Shown in pieces: positions 1-7,683 of a DNA stretch of 64,000 nucleotides. How positions within the stretch are numbered: the first letter of the stretch is position 1; the number at the start of each line of letters is the position of its first letter. The notes beneath the pieces were generated by a model. The model saw only the letters and a list, made by a program, of their open reading frames with translations, searched no databases and was not told the DNA's origin. This DNA comes from Nocardioides panzhihuensis (GTDB lineage: Bacteria; Actinomycetota; Actinomycetes; Propionibacteriales; Nocardioidaceae): NCBI RefSeq assembly GCF_013408335.1, contig NZ_JACBZR010000001.1, forward strand, positions 5,357,501 to 5,421,500, given 5' to 3'. The position numbers were made by a program, and so were the translations under genes.

Positions 1-653
1 GGACCCGCGTGCTCTTCGAGCACATCGGCAGCGTCGGGCTGGCGATCGTGTCGAACGGCGCACTGGTCTGGGACGTCGCCACCGATCAGCCCCGGCTCAC
101 CCGGTTGATCGAGCCGTCCCTGACCGCCGAGGTGGCGGCGGCGCTGAAGGCGAACGTACCCGGGCTCGTCTTCGCGACGGAGTCGCTCGAGGGATGGTCG
201 TGCGAGCCCGCGTTCACGTCCCATTTCTCCGACGCGCTCCGGCCCGCCCGGCGGGTCGCGCCGATCGAGGAGCTCGCCGACGAGCCGCTGATCAAGCTGC
301 TCGGCCGCCGTCACGACGACGATGACGCCGACGAGCTGCTGGCGGCTGCGGTGGCCGTCGTCGGTGACCGGGTCAACGTGACCCACTCGTCGTTCCCGCT
401 GCTCGAGATCAGCGCTCCCGGGGTCACCAAGGCCTCCACGCTGGAGCTGGTCTGCACCGAGCTCGGCATCTCCGCAGCCGACGTGATCGCCTTCGGAGAC
501 ATGCCCAACGACCTGCCGATGCTGACCTGGGCCGGGAGGTCGTACGCCATGGCGGACGCCCACCCGAGCGTCACCGCGTGTGCCTCCCACGTCGCTCCCG
601 GGCACGAGGACGACGGTGTCGCGCGGGTCCTGGCTGGAGTCTTCGGCCTGTGA
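1..653 (+). CDS. HAD-superfamily (Cof-type) hydrolase, 5' end cut by the window
   Basis: The reading frame is open from base 3, so the gene begins upstream and the GTG at 9 is probably internal. The visible 214 residues are the cap and C-terminal half of a Cof-like haloacid dehalogenase phosphatase. The motif IV signature GDMPNDLPML, which supplies Mg2+-binding acidic residues, lies near visible residues 163-172, and the Lys of GVTKAST precedes it as in family members. The N-terminal DxD motif must lie outside the window. Such proteins dephosphorylate small sugar phosphates or cofactors; the substrate cannot be read here. The stop overlaps a possible GTG start of the next gene (GTGA at 650-653), suggesting coupling. 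Confidence 0.85.
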   Translation, partial: TRVLFEHIGSVGLAIVSNGALVWDVATDQPRLTRLIEPSLTAEVAAALKANVPGLVFATESLEGWSCEPAFTSHFSDALRPARRVAPIEELADEPLIKLLGRRHDDDDADELLAAAVAVVGDRVNVTHSSFPLLEISAPGVTKASTLELVCTELGISAADVIAFGDMPNDLPMLTWAGRSYAMADAHPSVTACASHVAPGHEDDGVARVLAGVFGL

Positions 654-670
654 CTGGTTTGATCGTCGCC

Positions 671-1264
671 ATGCGCCGCGTCCCCCCGTTTCTCGCAGCC
701 GTCGCAATGGTCGCCCTGGCGATCGTCACGATGAGTCCTGCCCCCGCGACGGCAGAGCCCGTGACTGCCCCCGCGAAGTGCCCCGCGTTCGTGCTCAGCG
801 ACGCGGTCGAGGAGCCGATGGTCTTCCACGCGCGGGTGACCGGGGCCGGCAAGGCCACCAAGAAGGGCGGCCCGGTGGTCTACCCGGTGACCGTCGTGAA
901 GGCGCTCAAGGGCGTCACCGGCGGCAGCAACCTCAAGGTCGCGCTCAACCCCGGTGTCTGCCAGAAGAAGTCGCTCACGGCCTACGAGGACTACTACTTC
1001 TTTGTCCAGAAGAAGGGCGACACGATCCTCGCCGCCGGGACCCAGCCCCGCGTCGAGGAGTACTCCGACAAGCTCCAGGCCGAGATCGCCAAGGAGTTCC
1101 CCGAGGTGATCGCTCCCGAGCCTCAGCAGGTGAGCTTCAGCGAGCCCGCGTCCCCTGAGGGCCAGCAGCTCGTCAAGGTGGCCGCGCCGGGCTTCGTGCT
1201 CGTCGGCGTGGGCCTGCTCGGCCTGCTCATCGTGCAGATTCTGGGGCGGCGGAAGACCGCATAG
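671..1264 (+). CDS. secreted protein with C-terminal membrane anchor, unknown function
   Basis: This predicted 197-residue protein has a clear signal peptide (MRRVPP followed by a hydrophobic run, likely cleaved after ATA near residue 28). Its extracellular domain is Lys-rich and carries two cysteines (KCPAF, GVCQK). A C-terminal transmembrane helix (about residues 173-190) ends in RRKTA. No LPXTG-type sortase motif is visible. I do not recognise the family. The start is uncertain: ATG 671 gives a textbook signal peptide, while GTG 650 overlaps the upstream stop and has GGAG ten bases before it, adding seven residues. Its 3' end overlaps the convergent desaturase gene by 38 bp. Confidence 0.7.
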   Translation: MRRVPPFLAAVAMVALAIVTMSPAPATAEPVTAPAKCPAFVLSDAVEEPMVFHARVTGAGKATKKGGPVVYPVTVVKALKGVTGGSNLKVALNPGVCQKKSLTAYEDYYFFVQKKGDTILAAGTQPRVEEYSDKLQAEIAKEFPEVIAPEPQQVSFSEPASPEGQQLVKVAAPGFVLVGVGLLGLLIVQILGRRKTA

Positions 1265-2114
1265 TCTCCTCGGGCGTCCACCCCGGAGGCCGGAAGGCGT
1301 AGCTCAGCTTGAGGCGCCAGCCGTCGGCGCTGCGTACGTCGTTCCAGAGCTCGCGGAACGCCCCGTACTCGAGGCGGATCAGGTTGTAGGTGTCGACCTT
1401 GTAGGTCAGGCCGTACGTCGGGCGCTGGCGCTCGGGCTGGAAGGTGCCGAAGAGCCGGTCCCAGACGATCAGGATCCCGGCGTAGTTCTTGTCCAGGTAT
1501 TCCGGATCGGAGCCGTGGTGGACGCGGTGGTGCGACGGTGTGTTGAGCACGAGCTCCAGCGGCCTCCAGAGCTTGCCGATCGTCTCGGTGTGCACGAAGA
1601 ACTGGTAGACCAGGTTGATCGAGAAGGCGATGTAGATCGCCGCCGGGGAGATGCCGAGGAACGGCAGCGGCAGGAAGAAGAAGAACTCGAACCATGGGTT
1701 CCACTTCTGCCGCAGCGCGGTCGCGAAGGTCATGTACTCGCTCGAGTGGTGCGCCTGGTGCGCCGCCCAGCCGACCCTGGTCCGGTGCACGAACCGATGG
1801 TTCCAGTAGTAGGCGAGGTCGACGACCAGGACCGAGATCGCCACGCCCCACCACGTGCCCGGGATCTGCCACAGCGAGGCGTAGGCGAAGATCGCCGCAT
1901 AGATCCCGAAGGCCAGCACCTTGAACACGGTCATCGACACGATCGACCCGAGGCCCATCAGGACCGAGGTGCGTGCGTCCTTGAAGACGTAGCCGGCCAG
2001 GTTGTCGTCGTGGTCGAGCCATTTCAGCGCAGCCAGCTCGATGAGGATCGCGATCACGAAGAACGGGATCGCGTACGTCAGCGGGTTCTTCATCGGGTCG
2101 AGAATGTCGTTCAT
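1227..2114 (-). CDS. sterol desaturase / fatty acid hydroxylase family protein
   Basis: This 295-residue integral membrane protein carries the three histidine clusters of the fatty-acid-hydroxylase superfamily: HRFVH at residues 106-110, HQAHH at 119-123 and HHRVHH at 195-200. These coordinate a di-iron centre for oxygen-dependent hydroxylation or desaturation of lipids. Hydrophobic segments surround them. The substrate (sterol, carotenoid or fatty acid) cannot be deduced. The ATG at 2114 is preceded by GGAGG at seven-base spacing. The gene is divergent from a TetR regulator, and a large symmetric operator sits between them, so it is probably repressed by that TetR protein in response to a lipid-like ligand (inference). 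Confidence 0.88.
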   Translation of the reverse strand: MNDILDPMKNPLTYAIPFFVIAILIELAALKWLDHDDNLAGYVFKDARTSVLMGLGSIVSMTVFKVLAFGIYAAIFAYASLWQIPGTWWGVAISVLVVDLAYYWNHRFVHRTRVGWAAHQAHHSSEYMTFATALRQKWNPWFEFFFFLPLPFLGISPAAIYIAFSINLVYQFFVHTETIGKLWRPLELVLNTPSHHRVHHGSDPEYLDKNYAGILIVWDRLFGTFQPERQRPTYGLTYKVDTYNLIRLEYGAFRELWNDVRSADGWRLKLSYAFRPPGWTPEETMRSSAAPESAR

Positions 2115-2130
2115 GGGGAGACCTCCAGAG

Positions 2131-2165
2131 ATATGACCTTGGAGTAAGTTACCTCAGGGTCATAT
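2131..2165. promoter_or_regulatory. concentric inverted repeat, probable TetR operator
   Basis: The outer arms ATATGACC (2131-2138) and GGTCATAT (2158-2165) and the inner arms GTAA (2144-2147) and TTAC (2149-2152) are all centred on base 2148. Fourteen of seventeen pairs match. The site covers the expected -35 region of the tetR gene (its -10 is TAGACT at 2174-2179) and lies just upstream of the desaturase ribosome-binding site. It could therefore control both genes. Confidence 0.75.
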
Positions 2166-2173
2166 GCCGTCGC

Positions 2174-2179
2174 TAGACT
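2174..2179 (+). promoter_or_regulatory. -10 element TAGACT for leaderless tetR
   Basis: TAGACT ends seven bases before ATG 2187 and no Shine-Dalgarno sequence lies between, so the transcript probably starts at or next to the start codon. Confidence 0.55.
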
Positions 2180-2186
2180 TCTGGGC

Positions 2187-2831
2187 ATGTCACGGGCCAA
2201 CGCAGGAACCAAGGGCGTCCCACGCGCCGACCGCGAGCTGCAGATCGTCCGAGCTGCCTGCGAGGTCTTCGGCACCGTGGGGTTCGCCAAGGCGTCCGTC
2301 GCCGGGATCGCCGCCGATGCCGGCATCTCGAAGCCGCTGGTCTATCAGTACTTCGGCTCCAAGGAGGGTCTCTTCCTGGCCAGCTTCAACTACGGCGCCG
2401 AGACCCTCGCCGCCGAGATGGAGCGGGTCGCCGCCGATGACTCGGTCGGCCTCGAGCGGGGCCTGCGCACGCTCGACGGTCTCTTCCGGACGCTCGAACC
2501 GCAGCCGTGGTTGTGGCGGCTCCTCTTCGACCCGTCAGCGCCAGACGATGGGGAGGTCGCGGCCGCTCGCGCCGTCTACACCGACCGGATCACCCGCCTC
2601 GCCGTCGAGGGGGTGGGCGAGCTGATGAGGCTCGTGGGCGACGACGACCCCCTCGACGCCTCCGCGCTGACCGCCGTCTGGATGAGCGCCGTCGACGCGC
2701 TGATCACCTGGTGGCTCGACCACCCGCAGGTGACGCCGACTCAGATGACGGAGCGGTGTCATCGACTCATCGCGGCGCTCTCCGGAGCCGCACTGCCCGC
2801 GCATCTCACGGCAGATCTCGGCGCCGGCTGA
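2187..2831 (+). CDS. TetR/AcrR family transcriptional regulator
   Basis: This 214-residue repressor has an N-terminal helix-turn-helix at about residues 15-62, with the typical GISKPLVYQYFGSKEGLF segment. A helical ligand-binding C-terminal domain rich in Trp follows. It is divergent from the desaturase-family gene and separated from it by a 35-bp operator-like palindrome that also overlaps its own promoter. This suggests autorepression plus control of the lipid oxygenase. The ligand is unknown. A long hairpin follows the stop codon. Confidence 0.88.
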   Translation: MSRANAGTKGVPRADRELQIVRAACEVFGTVGFAKASVAGIAADAGISKPLVYQYFGSKEGLFLASFNYGAETLAAEMERVAADDSVGLERGLRTLDGLFRTLEPQPWLWRLLFDPSAPDDGEVAAARAVYTDRITRLAVEGVGELMRLVGDDDPLDASALTAVWMSAVDALITWWLDHPQVTPTQMTERCHRLIAALSGAALPAHLTADLGAG

Positions 2832-2842
2832 GGCGCGACGAG

Positions 2843-2904
2843 GTACGACGGGGAGTTCTGCAGGGGCTACGCGTCGGTAACCCCTGCAGAACTCCCCGTC
2901 GTAC
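2843..2904 (+). terminator. 24-bp perfect inverted repeat, probable terminator
   Basis: The arms at 2843-2866 and 2881-2904 are exact reverse complements over 24 bp, with a 14-base loop. The repeat lies between the tetR stop and the promoter of the next co-oriented gene. No T-tract follows, as is usual for actinobacterial hairpin terminators. Confidence 0.65.
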
Positions 2905-2931
2905 ATTCGGTCCGCCGCCGGCGGTTGCCAG

Positions 2932-2937
2932 TAGCCT
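2932..2937 (+). promoter_or_regulatory. -10 element TAGCCT for leaderless 2-hydroxyacid oxidase
   Basis: TAGCCT is followed by exactly seven bases and then GTG 2945. This supports that GTG rather than any upstream in-frame start. Confidence 0.55.
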
Positions 2938-2944
2938 TCGCCGC

Positions 2945-4213
2945 GTGAGTATCGGCAGAGACCTGCAGTCCGCGATCTTCCGCAAGGGCCTGTTCGGCCA
3001 CCGACCGGTGGTGCCGACCGAGCCGTCGGCACTCGCCGAGGCGGCCCAGAAGGCGATGAGCGAAGAGGCGTGGGCCTACGTCGCCGGCGGGGCCGGCCAG
3101 CAGCGCACCGTCGCCGCCAACACGGCGGCCTTCGACCACTTCCGGCTCGTGCCCCGCATGCTCGCCAACGTCGAGACCCGCGACCTGCACACCACCCTGT
3201 TCGGGGTGGACATGCCGGCGCCGATGATGCTGGGACCGGTCGGCGTGCTCGAGCTAGCCCATCCCCGCGCCGAGCACGAGGTCGCCGCCGCGGCTCGCGC
3301 GACCGGCGTCCCGATGATGATCTCCACCCAGGCGTCCGTCCCGATGGAGGAGGTCGCCGAGGACCTCGGCGACACCCCTCGGCTCTACCAGCTCTACTGG
3401 TCGAAGGACGAGTCGATCGTCGAGTCCTTCGTACGCCGCGCCGAGGCCATCGGCTCCGACGCGCTGGTCGTCACGCTCGACACGCACATGCTGGGGTGGC
3501 GTACGCGCGACCTCGATCTGGGTTACCTGCCCTTCGCGCGCGGCCTCGGGATCGCTCAGTACACCTCCGACCCGGCCTTCCGGGCGCTCGTCGAGCAGCG
3601 GATCGCGTCGGGTCCCAGGGCGAGCGTGCGGCCGGGGCTGCGCGAGCTCCCCTCGGCGCTGTCGGCGGTCGCCTCGATGGCCCAGCATCACCCCGGCAGG
3701 CTCGTCGACAACCTGCGCTCCGGCCACGCCCGTGCCGCGGTCGAGACCTTCCTCGACGTCTTCTCCCGATCCGACCTGATCTGGGACGACCTGGACCGGC
3801 TGCGCGAGATGACCGACCTGCCGATCGTGCTGAAGGGGATCCAGGCGCCCTCGGATGCGCGTCGCGCGCTCGAGCACGGCGTCGAGGGGATCATCGTCTC
3901 CAACCACGGCGGCCGACAGGTCGACGGCGCCATCGCCTCGATCGACGCCCTGCCGAGCATCGTCGACGAGATCGCCGGGCGGATCCCGGTGCTCTTCGAC
4001 TCCGGCATCCGTTCCGGCGCCGACATCCTCAAAGCGCTCGCGCTGGGTGCCGACGCCGTCCTCCTCGGCCGCCCCTACGTCTACGGTCTCGCCCTGGCCG
4101 GCGCCGCAGGTGTCCAGGCCGTCCTGGAGCACATGATCGCCGAGCTCGACCTCTCCCTCGGCCTGGTCGGCTGCCGCTCGGTCGACGAGGTCAGCCGCGA
4201 GCTCCTCGGCTGA
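2945..4213 (+). CDS. FMN-dependent alpha-hydroxyacid oxidase (lactate 2-monooxygenase-like)
   Basis: This 422-residue flavoprotein belongs to the glycolate oxidase / lactate monooxygenase family, which oxidises 2-hydroxyacids to 2-oxoacids on an FMN-bearing TIM barrel. The signature SNHGGRQ with the catalytic His lies near residue 318. The FMN-phosphate region FDSGIRSGADILKALALGA follows, and LYQLYW is near residue 150. An insert of about 80 residues between GWRTRDLDLGYLPF and WDDLDRL, together with the length, resembles lactate 2-monooxygenase rather than the shorter glycolate oxidases. Either lactate or a longer 2-hydroxyacid is possible. The open frame extends upstream, but the GTG at 2945 fits both the family N-terminus and the -10 spacing. 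Confidence 0.88.
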   Translation: MSIGRDLQSAIFRKGLFGHRPVVPTEPSALAEAAQKAMSEEAWAYVAGGAGQQRTVAANTAAFDHFRLVPRMLANVETRDLHTTLFGVDMPAPMMLGPVGVLELAHPRAEHEVAAAARATGVPMMISTQASVPMEEVAEDLGDTPRLYQLYWSKDESIVESFVRRAEAIGSDALVVTLDTHMLGWRTRDLDLGYLPFARGLGIAQYTSDPAFRALVEQRIASGPRASVRPGLRELPSALSAVASMAQHHPGRLVDNLRSGHARAAVETFLDVFSRSDLIWDDLDRLREMTDLPIVLKGIQAPSDARRALEHGVEGIIVSNHGGRQVDGAIASIDALPSIVDEIAGRIPVLFDSGIRSGADILKALALGADAVLLGRPYVYGLALAGAAGVQAVLEHMIAELDLSLGLVGCRSVDEVSRELLG

Positions 4214-4276
4214 AGGAACCAGAGGCGCACAACCAAGTTCATACTTTATGAGGGGGCGCGATCCGAGCACCCCGCT

Positions 4277-4282
4277 TACGAT
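4277..4282 (+). promoter_or_regulatory. -10 element TACGAT for leaderless psuK
   Basis: TACGAT is followed by seven bases and ATG 4290. The upstream in-frame starts at 4248 and 4281 would lie in or before this promoter. Confidence 0.5.
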
Positions 4283-4289
4283 GCAAGTG

Positions 4290-5267
4290 ATGAACCCGCA
4301 ATCCCCGCCAGACATCGTCGTGATCGGCGGTTCCAACATGGATCTCCATGCTCGGGCGCACGAGCAGGTGGTGATGGGTTCGAGCATGTCCGGATCTGCG
4401 GGGATCTCGCCCGGCGGTGTCGGCCGCAACGTGGCGGAGAACCTCGCCCGGCTCGGTGACTCGGTGGCGCTCGTCTCGGTCGTCGGCGACGACCCGATCG
4501 GCGACGAGGTGATCAGCTACACCGAGGATGTCGGCGTCGACTGCACCTACGTCCGGCGCCGGGCAGACGTACGCACTGGCACCTACAACGCCGTGCTCGA
4601 CTCCTCGGGCGAGCTGGTGGTGGCGGTGGCCGACATGGCGGCGACCGACGAGTTCTCCCCGCTGGTCGTGGAGGCGGCCCGTGACCTGATCAAGGGCGCT
4701 CGCGGTGTGCTCGTCGAGGGCAACATCCCGGTCCGCACGGCCGACATGGCGATCGACCTCGCCCGCGAGTTCGGCGTGCAGGTCGGTTTCGACCCGGTCT
4801 CGGTGCCGAAGGCGAAGCGGGCGCGTGAGCTGATCCGCGCCGATCGTGAGCTCTATCTGGTCACGCCCAACCAGGCCGAGCTGGCCGCGCTGACCGACCT
4901 GCCTGCCGGCACCGACGCGGAGATCGAGAAGGCCGTCCACTCCCTGCACGACCGCGGCGTCGGCGTCGTCTGGGTCCGTCTGGGCGCCCGCGGTTCGGTG
5001 ATCAGCTACAACGACGTCTACCAGGAGCTTCCCGCCATGCCGACGGATGTCGTCGACGTCACCGGCGCCGGCGACGCGATGCTCGCCGCCTTCACCCACG
5101 AGCTGCTCCGCGACATCGACCTGGTCCAGGCGGCGCGGTTCGGGCATGCCGCCGCCGCGCTCACCTGCGGCACCAACGACACCGTCAGGATGGATCTCAG
5201 CGAGAGCCTCGTCAGAGATTGCGCAGCAGGCGGCCCTGTCCGCGCAATCTCTGAGGGGCTGGCGTGA
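4290..5267 (+). CDS. psuK: PfkB-family sugar kinase, probable pseudouridine kinase
   Basis: This 325-residue ribokinase-like enzyme has the N-terminal IVVIGGSNMDL strand, the substrate-binding SPGGVGRNVAENLARLG segment near residues 40-56, and the C-terminal VTGAGDAMLAA motif, whose Asp is the catalytic base. PfkB proteins phosphorylate nucleosides and sugars. The specificity comes from context: the stop overlaps psuG by four bases (GTGA at 5264-5267), and kinase plus glycosidase form the standard pseudouridine breakdown pair. In it, pseudouridine is converted to pseudouridine 5'-phosphate and then to uracil plus ribose 5-phosphate. No psuT-type transporter is adjacent. Confidence 0.85.
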   Translation: MNPQSPPDIVVIGGSNMDLHARAHEQVVMGSSMSGSAGISPGGVGRNVAENLARLGDSVALVSVVGDDPIGDEVISYTEDVGVDCTYVRRRADVRTGTYNAVLDSSGELVVAVADMAATDEFSPLVVEAARDLIKGARGVLVEGNIPVRTADMAIDLAREFGVQVGFDPVSVPKAKRARELIRADRELYLVTPNQAELAALTDLPAGTDAEIEKAVHSLHDRGVGVVWVRLGARGSVISYNDVYQELPAMPTDVVDVTGAGDAMLAAFTHELLRDIDLVQAARFGHAAAALTCGTNDTVRMDLSESLVRDCAAGGPVRAISEGLA

Positions 5268-6178
5268 AGGTCCGGCTCACCGAGGAGGTCGAGGCGGCGC
5301 TCGCCGAGGACCGCCCGGTCGTCGCACTGGAGTCGACGATCATCAGCCACGGAATGCCCTACCCCGACAACGTCAAGATGGCCACCGAGGTCGAGCAGAT
5401 CGTGCGTGACAACGGGGCCGTCCCGGCCACGATCGCGCTCCTCGACGGCATCCCGCGCGCGGGCCTGACCCCGGACGACCTGGAGATCCTCGCCTCCGAC
5501 CCCGAGGTGACCAAGGTCAGCGTGCGCGACCTTCCCTACGTCGTCGCCCGCGGTCTCCACGGCGCGACGACGGTCGCGGCCACCATGCGCCTGGCGGCCA
5601 TGGCCGGGATCAGGACGTTCGTGACCGGTGGGCTCGGCGGCGTACACCGGGGCGCCGCTACGTCCTTCGACATCTCCGCCGACCTGACCGAGCTCGCCCG
5701 CACCCGGGTCGCGGTGGTGAGTGCCGGCGTGAAGTCGATCCTCGACATCGGCCTGACGTTGGAGACCCTGGAGACCTACGGGGTGCCCGTCCTGGTCAAC
5801 GGCAGCGACGAGTTCCCGGCCTTCTACTCCCGCAGCTCCGGTTTCGCAGCGCCGCTGCGGATCGATGGACCGGACGTGGCGGCCGCCGTCATGAAGGCCA
5901 CCTGGGGCCTCGACCTCCCCAGCGGCCTGGTCATCGCCAACCCGGTCCCGGTCGGCGACGAGATCCCGGCCGAGGTGATCGGGGCGCACATCGATCGGGC
6001 CCTCGCAGATGCCGAGGAACGCGACGTCCGCGGCAAGGACATCACCCCGTTCCTGCTGGCCCGGATCGTCGAGCTGACCGGCGGCGACTCGCTGGCGACC
6101 AACATCGCGCTGGTGCGTGACAACGCAGCCTTCGGCGCCAGGATGGCCGCGTCGTACGCTCACCATGCCGCGTTGTGA
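5264..6178 (+). CDS. psuG: pseudouridine-5'-phosphate glycosidase
   Basis: This 304-residue enzyme splits the C-C glycosidic bond of pseudouridine 5'-phosphate reversibly, giving uracil and ribose 5-phosphate. Family landmarks are visible. These are the catalytic Glu in ALESTIISHGMPYP (residue 23), the metal-ligand region DISADLTEL, the Schiff-base Lys in VSAGVKSILD (about residue 158), and the Asn-rich C-terminal GDSLATNIALV segment. The length matches the family. It overlaps psuK by four bases and must be co-translated with it. Confidence 0.95.
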   Translation: MKVRLTEEVEAALAEDRPVVALESTIISHGMPYPDNVKMATEVEQIVRDNGAVPATIALLDGIPRAGLTPDDLEILASDPEVTKVSVRDLPYVVARGLHGATTVAATMRLAAMAGIRTFVTGGLGGVHRGAATSFDISADLTELARTRVAVVSAGVKSILDIGLTLETLETYGVPVLVNGSDEFPAFYSRSSGFAAPLRIDGPDVAAAVMKATWGLDLPSGLVIANPVPVGDEIPAEVIGAHIDRALADAEERDVRGKDITPFLLARIVELTGGDSLATNIALVRDNAAFGARMAASYAHHAAL

Positions 6179-6183
6179 CGAAC

Positions 6184-6205
6184 GCTCACCGCTCGTTCAC
6201 CCCGG
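6184..6205 (+). promoter_or_regulatory. PHO-box-like 11-bp direct repeat
   Basis: GCTCACCGCTC and GTTCACCCCGG lie head to tail with an 11-bp period and share the GnTCACC core of PhoP direct-repeat units known from Streptomyces. The gap 6179-6401 holds nothing else except the promoter of the glycosyltransferase. Confidence 0.3.
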
Positions 6206-6387
6206 AGACACCGTGATCGGCCTAACGTCTCGTTTGATTGTGCGTTGATCCTCCCGTGACCGATTGCCCCCACATTGGCCCGACCGCGACGGCCCCTTCC
6301 TGGCGCACCGCGTTCGCGGTCATCGCCACGGACGGCCCCCCGGTCGACACGCTCACGATGGCGGCGGTGCGCTGATGTACACCCCTT

Positions 6388-6393
6388 TAGACT
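6388..6393 (+). promoter_or_regulatory. -10 element TAGACT for the glycosyltransferase gene
   Basis: TAGACT lies eight bases before GTG 6402 and argues for that start rather than ATG 6375. Confidence 0.45.
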
Positions 6394-6401
6394 CCGTTTG
6401 C

Positions 6402-7502
6402 GTGGGGGTATTCAGGAGGAAGGGCAAGCCGAGGCTCCTCAGCGTCGTCGTGCCGGTCTACAACGTGGCCGACTACGTCGCCGACAGCCTCGACAGCATC
6501 CTGCGCCAGCCCCTGCGTGAGGTCCGCGCCATCGAGGTCGTCGTCGTCGACGACGGCTCGACGGACGGGTCCGCCGAGATCGTCAAGGGCATCTCCGCGA
6601 ACGACCCCCGGGTCAGGCTGATCACCCAGCCCAACTCCGGCGTCTCCATCGCCCGTCGTGCCGGGATCGAGGCCGCCACCGGTGACCTGCTCACCTTCGT
6701 CGACCCAGACGACATCCTGCCCCGCGACGCCTGGACCACGATGCTGCGGTCGCTGCGGCGTACGGGCTCCGATTTCGCGGTCGGCGCCGCCGAACGAGTG
6801 AGCGTCGTCGACGGCGAGGAGCGGAGGTACGTCACCCCGCTGATGCGCCGCAACCATTCCCGGACGCGCCTCAAGTGCCGGATCGAGGATGCGCCGCTGA
6901 TGCTCGCGGACGTGTTCGTCTGGAACAAGATCTTCCGGCGCTCCTTCTGGACCGACAACGACATCACCTTCCCCGAGCGCACCCGCTACCAGGACCAGGT
7001 GGCGCTGACACAGGCGTTCCTGGCAGCCCGGAGCTTCGACGTCCTCACCGACGTCGTCTACGACTGGCGGGTCCGGAACGACCTGTCCTCCGCCACCCAG
7101 AAGCGGGCCCAGATCGCCAACCTGGTCGAGCGGATCACCACCAAGCGCCAGACCGTGGAGCTGGTGGCGGCCACCGGCTCCGAGGAGCTGATGCGGACGC
7201 TGCGCACCGAGATCCTCCCGATCGACATGTGGGAGCACTTCCGGGCTGCGGTCGACCCCGCCACCGAGAACCCCGACCGCTACTGGTCGCTGCTTCGCGA
7301 GGCCGTCCTCGAGCTCTGGTACGACGCCGGCGTCCCCTTCGAGGAGACCACCGTCCCGCGTGGCCAGCGGCTGATGGCCTGGCTGGTCGCGCGAGACCGT
7401 CGCGACGACCTCGCCGACCTCATCGAGATGATCGACGAGCGGGGCCCTGCCAGGACGATCGAGGCGTTCGCCGCCGCCGAGGACCTGCCGGTCGGGCTCT
7501 GA
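6402..7502 (+). CDS. family 2 glycosyltransferase
   Basis: This 366-residue GT-A fold transferase has the N-terminal LSVVVPVYNVADYV strand, the nucleotide-binding VVVDDGSTDGS motif, and the metal-binding LTFVDPDDILP motif (DxD-type) near residue 100. The C-terminal half (about residues 190-366) is helical and lacks membrane segments. Related proteins add sugars to wall polymers or exopolysaccharides; donor and acceptor are unknown. The possible PHO-box-like repeat 200 bp upstream would fit wall-polymer adjustment under phosphate limitation, but that is speculative. An alternative start is ATG 6375. It appears monocistronic. Confidence 0.88.
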   Translation: MGVFRRKGKPRLLSVVVPVYNVADYVADSLDSILRQPLREVRAIEVVVVDDGSTDGSAEIVKGISANDPRVRLITQPNSGVSIARRAGIEAATGDLLTFVDPDDILPRDAWTTMLRSLRRTGSDFAVGAAERVSVVDGEERRYVTPLMRRNHSRTRLKCRIEDAPLMLADVFVWNKIFRRSFWTDNDITFPERTRYQDQVALTQAFLAARSFDVLTDVVYDWRVRNDLSSATQKRAQIANLVERITTKRQTVELVAATGSEELMRTLRTEILPIDMWEHFRAAVDPATENPDRYWSLLREAVLELWYDAGVPFEETTVPRGQRLMAWLVARDRRDDLADLIEMIDERGPARTIEAFAAAEDLPVGL

Positions 7503-7683
7503 GGCCGACAGCCCCGCGGCTGACGCAAGAAACCCCAGGTCGTATCGGAAGGCCCCGGCCCCAGGGACCAAAGACCTGCGATAGACCCGGATGCGTGGCG
7601 AATTGGGCGATTCTCGTTGCACGGGTGTTGCCGGAGGGGCAAGGTGTGGGCACCCCACGTCATTGCTTCGAGGAGCCCACTGA

